64,000 nt of DNA from Candidatus Kuenenia stuttgartensis (GTDB lineage Bacteria; Planctomycetota; GCA-002687715; CAIWVZ01): contig CAMARR010000002.1 in NCBI GenBank assembly GCA_945860915.1, positions 62,001 through 126,000 of the forward strand, given 5' to 3'. How positions within the stretch are numbered: position 1 is the first letter of the stretch; each line of letters starts with the position of its first letter. Made by a program: the position numbers and the translations under genes. The notes under the pieces were generated by a model. That model did no database searches. It was not told the DNA's origin and saw only the letters and a program-made list of their open reading frames with translations. Below are positions 61,994 through 64,000 of this stretch, piece after piece.

Positions 61994-62634
61994 CCCCAGA
62001 AGCCTATCTCGCGCTGATCGGTGCGTACCTCGCCGGGTCAATTTCGTTCGCTTCCCATTTCGTCCGGCTCATGAAGGGAATTGACCTCCGGACGGTCGGA
62101 AGTGGGAATCTGGGCGCCACCAACGCCGCTCGAGTCCTAGGCCGCAACTGGGGCATCGTGATCTATGTCCTCGACTTCCTGAAAGGCCTGGTTCCCGTAC
62201 TCATCGCCCAAGGGCCGCTGCGAGACATTTACCTCGGAGACCACGCGCCCACGCTGTCGCTCCTCATGGGTCTTGCGGCGTTCGTGGGGCACTGCCTCCC
62301 CGTTTGGCACAACTTCCGCGGAGGCAAGGGGGTGGCAACGGCTTCAGGCCTTGCGGTTGGTCTGGCACCGTGGCCTGTCAGTGTTGCCGTCATTTCGGCC
62401 TTCGGAGTCGGCGTCCTAGTTTCCCGGACGATTTCGCTCGGCAGTATTCTCGCCGCCGCAACCCTTCCGATCTCGTGGGTGCTCGCGAGCGGCAAAGCCG
62501 GGTTCGCCGGCCAGCAAATCTACGAGTTCGGGTTATTCCTCGTGGTAGGACTCCTCGTGATCGTCCGACATCGTGCAAACATGGGGCGGCTCCTTAAAGG
62601 TGAGGAGCCACGAATCGGCAGGGCAGGCAAGTGA
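61990..62634 (+). CDS. plsY: Glycerol-3-phosphate acyltransferase (PlsY)
   Basis: The protein has 214 residues from a GTG at 61990 overlapping the upstream stop. Several membrane helices and the PlsY motifs are visible: GSGNLGATNAARVLG, a KG near the DFLKG, and HNFRGGKGVATASG. It transfers acyl from acylphosphate to glycerol-3-phosphate, the first acylation of phospholipid synthesis. An upstream reading to 61846 overlaps the previous gene. It is directly followed by gpsA, which makes its substrate. Confidence 0.93.
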   Translation: MTPEAYLALIGAYLAGSISFASHFVRLMKGIDLRTVGSGNLGATNAARVLGRNWGIVIYVLDFLKGLVPVLIAQGPLRDIYLGDHAPTLSLLMGLAAFVGHCLPVWHNFRGGKGVATASGLAVGLAPWPVSVAVISAFGVGVLVSRTISLGSILAAATLPISWVLASGKAGFAGQQIYEFGLFLVVGLLVIVRHRANMGRLLKGEEPRIGRAGK

Positions 62635-63623
62635 CAAAGTACGCGATCATCGGCAACGGCGGCTTCGGTACGGCGATTGCCCTCGTGCTCCGCGACCAAG
62701 GCATCGACACAGTGCAGTGGGGACACGACGCCCACTACGTGGATCGTGTTCTGTCGAAAAGGGAGAACGTCAAGTACCTTCCCGGTGTCACTCTGCCTAA
62801 AGACTACGCCATCACTTCCGATGCCGAAGAGGCCGTGCGCGGCGCGGCAGTCATCGTCAACGCCGTCCCCACACAACATGTCCGAAGCGTCTTCGAAGCA
62901 ATCGCGCCGCATGTGAAGGCACGCGTTCCCCTACTCTCGCTTTCGAAGGGCATCGAGGTCACCACGCTGATGCGCCCATCGCAGGTTCTTCGGGACCTTC
63001 TCCCAAGCAGTTCGGTCGCGGTCCTCTCGGGCCCAAGTCATGCAGAGGAGATTGCCCGCAAGATGCCTGCCACCGTGGTCATCGGAGGCCACTCCCATCT
63101 CCTTGCCCGCAAGCTTCAGAATGCGCTTTCAACTGAGCGCTTCCGCGTCTACACCAACACAGATCCAATAGGCGTCGAGCTGGCTGGCGCTCTCAAGAAC
63201 ATCATCGCGATCGCGGCTGGAATCTGCGATGGGCTTGGATTTGGTGACAACACCAAGGCCGCCCTAGTAACGCGAGGACTTGTTGAAGTAACCCGCTTGG
63301 CGAAAAGACTCGGTGCCCGCGAACGGACATTCGCAGGCCTAGCCGGCATGGGCGATCTCATCGCCACCGCCTTCTCATCTCACGGAAGAAATCGAGCCGT
63401 TGGCGAGAAAGTCGGCAAAGGACTCGCACTCAAAAAGATCCTCGCGGATTTGGACGGAGTTGCCGAGGGAGTCGCCACGACACGATCGACCTTGGCTCTC
63501 GCTAGACGCCATCGCGTCGACATGCCCATCGTACGTGAAGTCCACGACATCCTCTTCGAAGGCAAAGATCCTCAAGACGCGCTAACCGCGCTGATGACTC
63601 GATCCACCAAGACTGAAATCTGA
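62631..63623 (+). CDS. gpsA: NAD(P)+ glycerol-3-phosphate dehydrogenase
   Basis: The protein has 330 residues from a GTG at 62631 overlapping the plsY stop (GTGA). The N-terminal Rossmann motif is IIGNGGFGTAIA; later SLSKGIE, SGPSHAEEIARK, and the catalytic Lys in ELAGALKNIIAIAAGICDGL. It reduces dihydroxyacetone phosphate to glycerol-3-phosphate for phospholipids. The plsY-gpsA pairing is a functional unit. Confidence 0.96.
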   Translation: MTKYAIIGNGGFGTAIALVLRDQGIDTVQWGHDAHYVDRVLSKRENVKYLPGVTLPKDYAITSDAEEAVRGAAVIVNAVPTQHVRSVFEAIAPHVKARVPLLSLSKGIEVTTLMRPSQVLRDLLPSSSVAVLSGPSHAEEIARKMPATVVIGGHSHLLARKLQNALSTERFRVYTNTDPIGVELAGALKNIIAIAAGICDGLGFGDNTKAALVTRGLVEVTRLAKRLGARERTFAGLAGMGDLIATAFSSHGRNRAVGEKVGKGLALKKILADLDGVAEGVATTRSTLALARRHRVDMPIVREVHDILFEGKDPQDALTALMTRSTKTEI

Positions 63624-63634
63624 ACGGAGGCCCA

Positions 63635-64000
63635 GTGATTCATTGCGCTCGGACGTGGTTTCTGTGTCTGCTCGTCGTCGTCATGGGCCAGACCGCAGGC
63701 CAGGAATCCAGACCGGCATCGGGCCCTACCACGCAGTCGGCGCTTGCTGATGTCGCAAGAATCATCGTGCGGTCCGTGAACGAAAGCCCGGCCGAGGATC
63801 TCAAACTCTTACTGAGTCCCGAACTTCTCAAGGAAGCGTCATGGAATCAGATCCGGGCAATCCTGATCTCATTCGGCAAGCGTTGCGGCAAAGGCGTGGA
63901 TCTTGCGTGGTTCGGCGGCAAGCACGGCCTACGGTCGGGTGCCTTCTGGATTATCACCGAAAAGGGGTTCGAATTCCGCTGCGACCTTAGCCTGACCCCG
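63635..64000 (+). CDS. Partial secreted protein (runs off right edge)
   Basis: A GTG at 63635 is preceded by GGAGG, with four to five bases between. The first 19 residues (MIHCARTWFLCLLVVVMGQ) form a signal peptide, and 122 codons are open to the end of the window. The following part (SALADVARIIVRSVNESPAE, DLKLLLSPELLKEASWNQIR) is alpha/beta. No family was recognised. It starts 11 bases after the gpsA stop. Confidence 0.65.
   Translation, partial: MIHCARTWFLCLLVVVMGQTAGQESRPASGPTTQSALADVARIIVRSVNESPAEDLKLLLSPELLKEASWNQIRAILISFGKRCGKGVDLAWFGGKHGLRSGAFWIITEKGFEFRCDLSLTP

Noticed and set aside
1-64000. CRISPR arrays, tRNA, rRNA or insertion sequences
   Set aside because: I looked through the gaps and found no regularly spaced repeats, tRNA-like arms or transposase genes. 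The CARF-like protein therefore has no CRISPR neighbours in the window.

Overview
This 64 kb window of high-GC DNA most resembles a chromosome segment from a planctomycete. The evidence is the mix of gene families: a DUF1570-type metalloprotease-like protein behind a zinc ribbon, large secreted beta-propeller/c-type-heme proteins, LolA-like and proline-rich secreted proteins next to an ECF sigma factor, MglA-type GTPase plus roadblock proteins, and a left-handed beta-helix protein of a type known from the PVC group. The assignment is an inference. I saw no rRNA, tRNA, CRISPR array, insertion sequence or prophage. Genes are dense, and many neighbours share ATGA or GTGA stop/start overlaps.

Region by region. 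0.0-2.5 kb: a secreted protein (cut by the left edge), a membrane-anchored protein with a good sigma-54-type site upstream, and a sigma-54 activator whose receiver domain has Glu instead of the phospho-accepting Asp. 2.8-4.8 kb: fliD, fliS and a FliT-like helical protein. 4.8-11.5 kb: poly(A)/CCA polymerase, DUF1570 protein, YkgJ-type cysteine cluster, a sigma-like/anti-sigma fusion, a secreted protein, and a 2Fe-2S thioredoxin-like ferredoxin. 11.5-14.4 kb: a four-gene MglA/roadblock module whose GTPase carries a C-terminal membrane tail. 14.4-14.9 kb: a non-coding region holding a strongly structured candidate small RNA. 14.9-17.8 kb: SurA-like and cyclophilin-like secreted foldases. 17.8-24.3 kb: beta-helix protein, CPBP protease, TlpA-like protein, and an ECF sigma cluster with a short anti-sigma-like protein and a Pro/Gly/Arg-rich exported protein. 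24.4-31.7 kb: a broken secreted-protein remnant, a large signal peptidase I-like protein, an amidohydrolase, and a DUF255 thioredoxin protein.

32-40.5 kb: a hypothetical protein, a TPR protein, an isopropylmalate/homocitrate synthase-like enzyme, then a protein that looks like a stand-alone CARF-HEPN (Csx2/Csx1-like) sensor-effector with an acidic insert and an Arg/Gly/Pro-rich tail, followed 24 bases later by a SWIM-SNF2 helicase. This is the most unusual locus in the window. 40.4-47.9 kb: M20 peptidase, proline-rich secreted protein, NtrB-like histidine kinase, glutamyl-Q tRNA(Asp) synthetase, a small integrase-N-domain-like protein overlapping its 3' end, and an ABC-2 exporter. 48-51 kb: hutI and a bifunctional formiminotransferase-cyclodeaminase, giving the last steps of histidine degradation. 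51-52.7 kb: a tiny cysteine-rich peptide gene with its own candidate promoter and intrinsic terminator, a BtuF-like binding protein lacking a signal peptide, and a lipoprotein. 52.8-58.4 kb: tandem paralogous beta-propeller/di-heme secreted proteins. 58.4-64 kb: methyltransferase, small membrane protein, an M61-like protein lacking HExxH, plsY, gpsA (phospholipid synthesis) and a secreted protein cut by the right edge.
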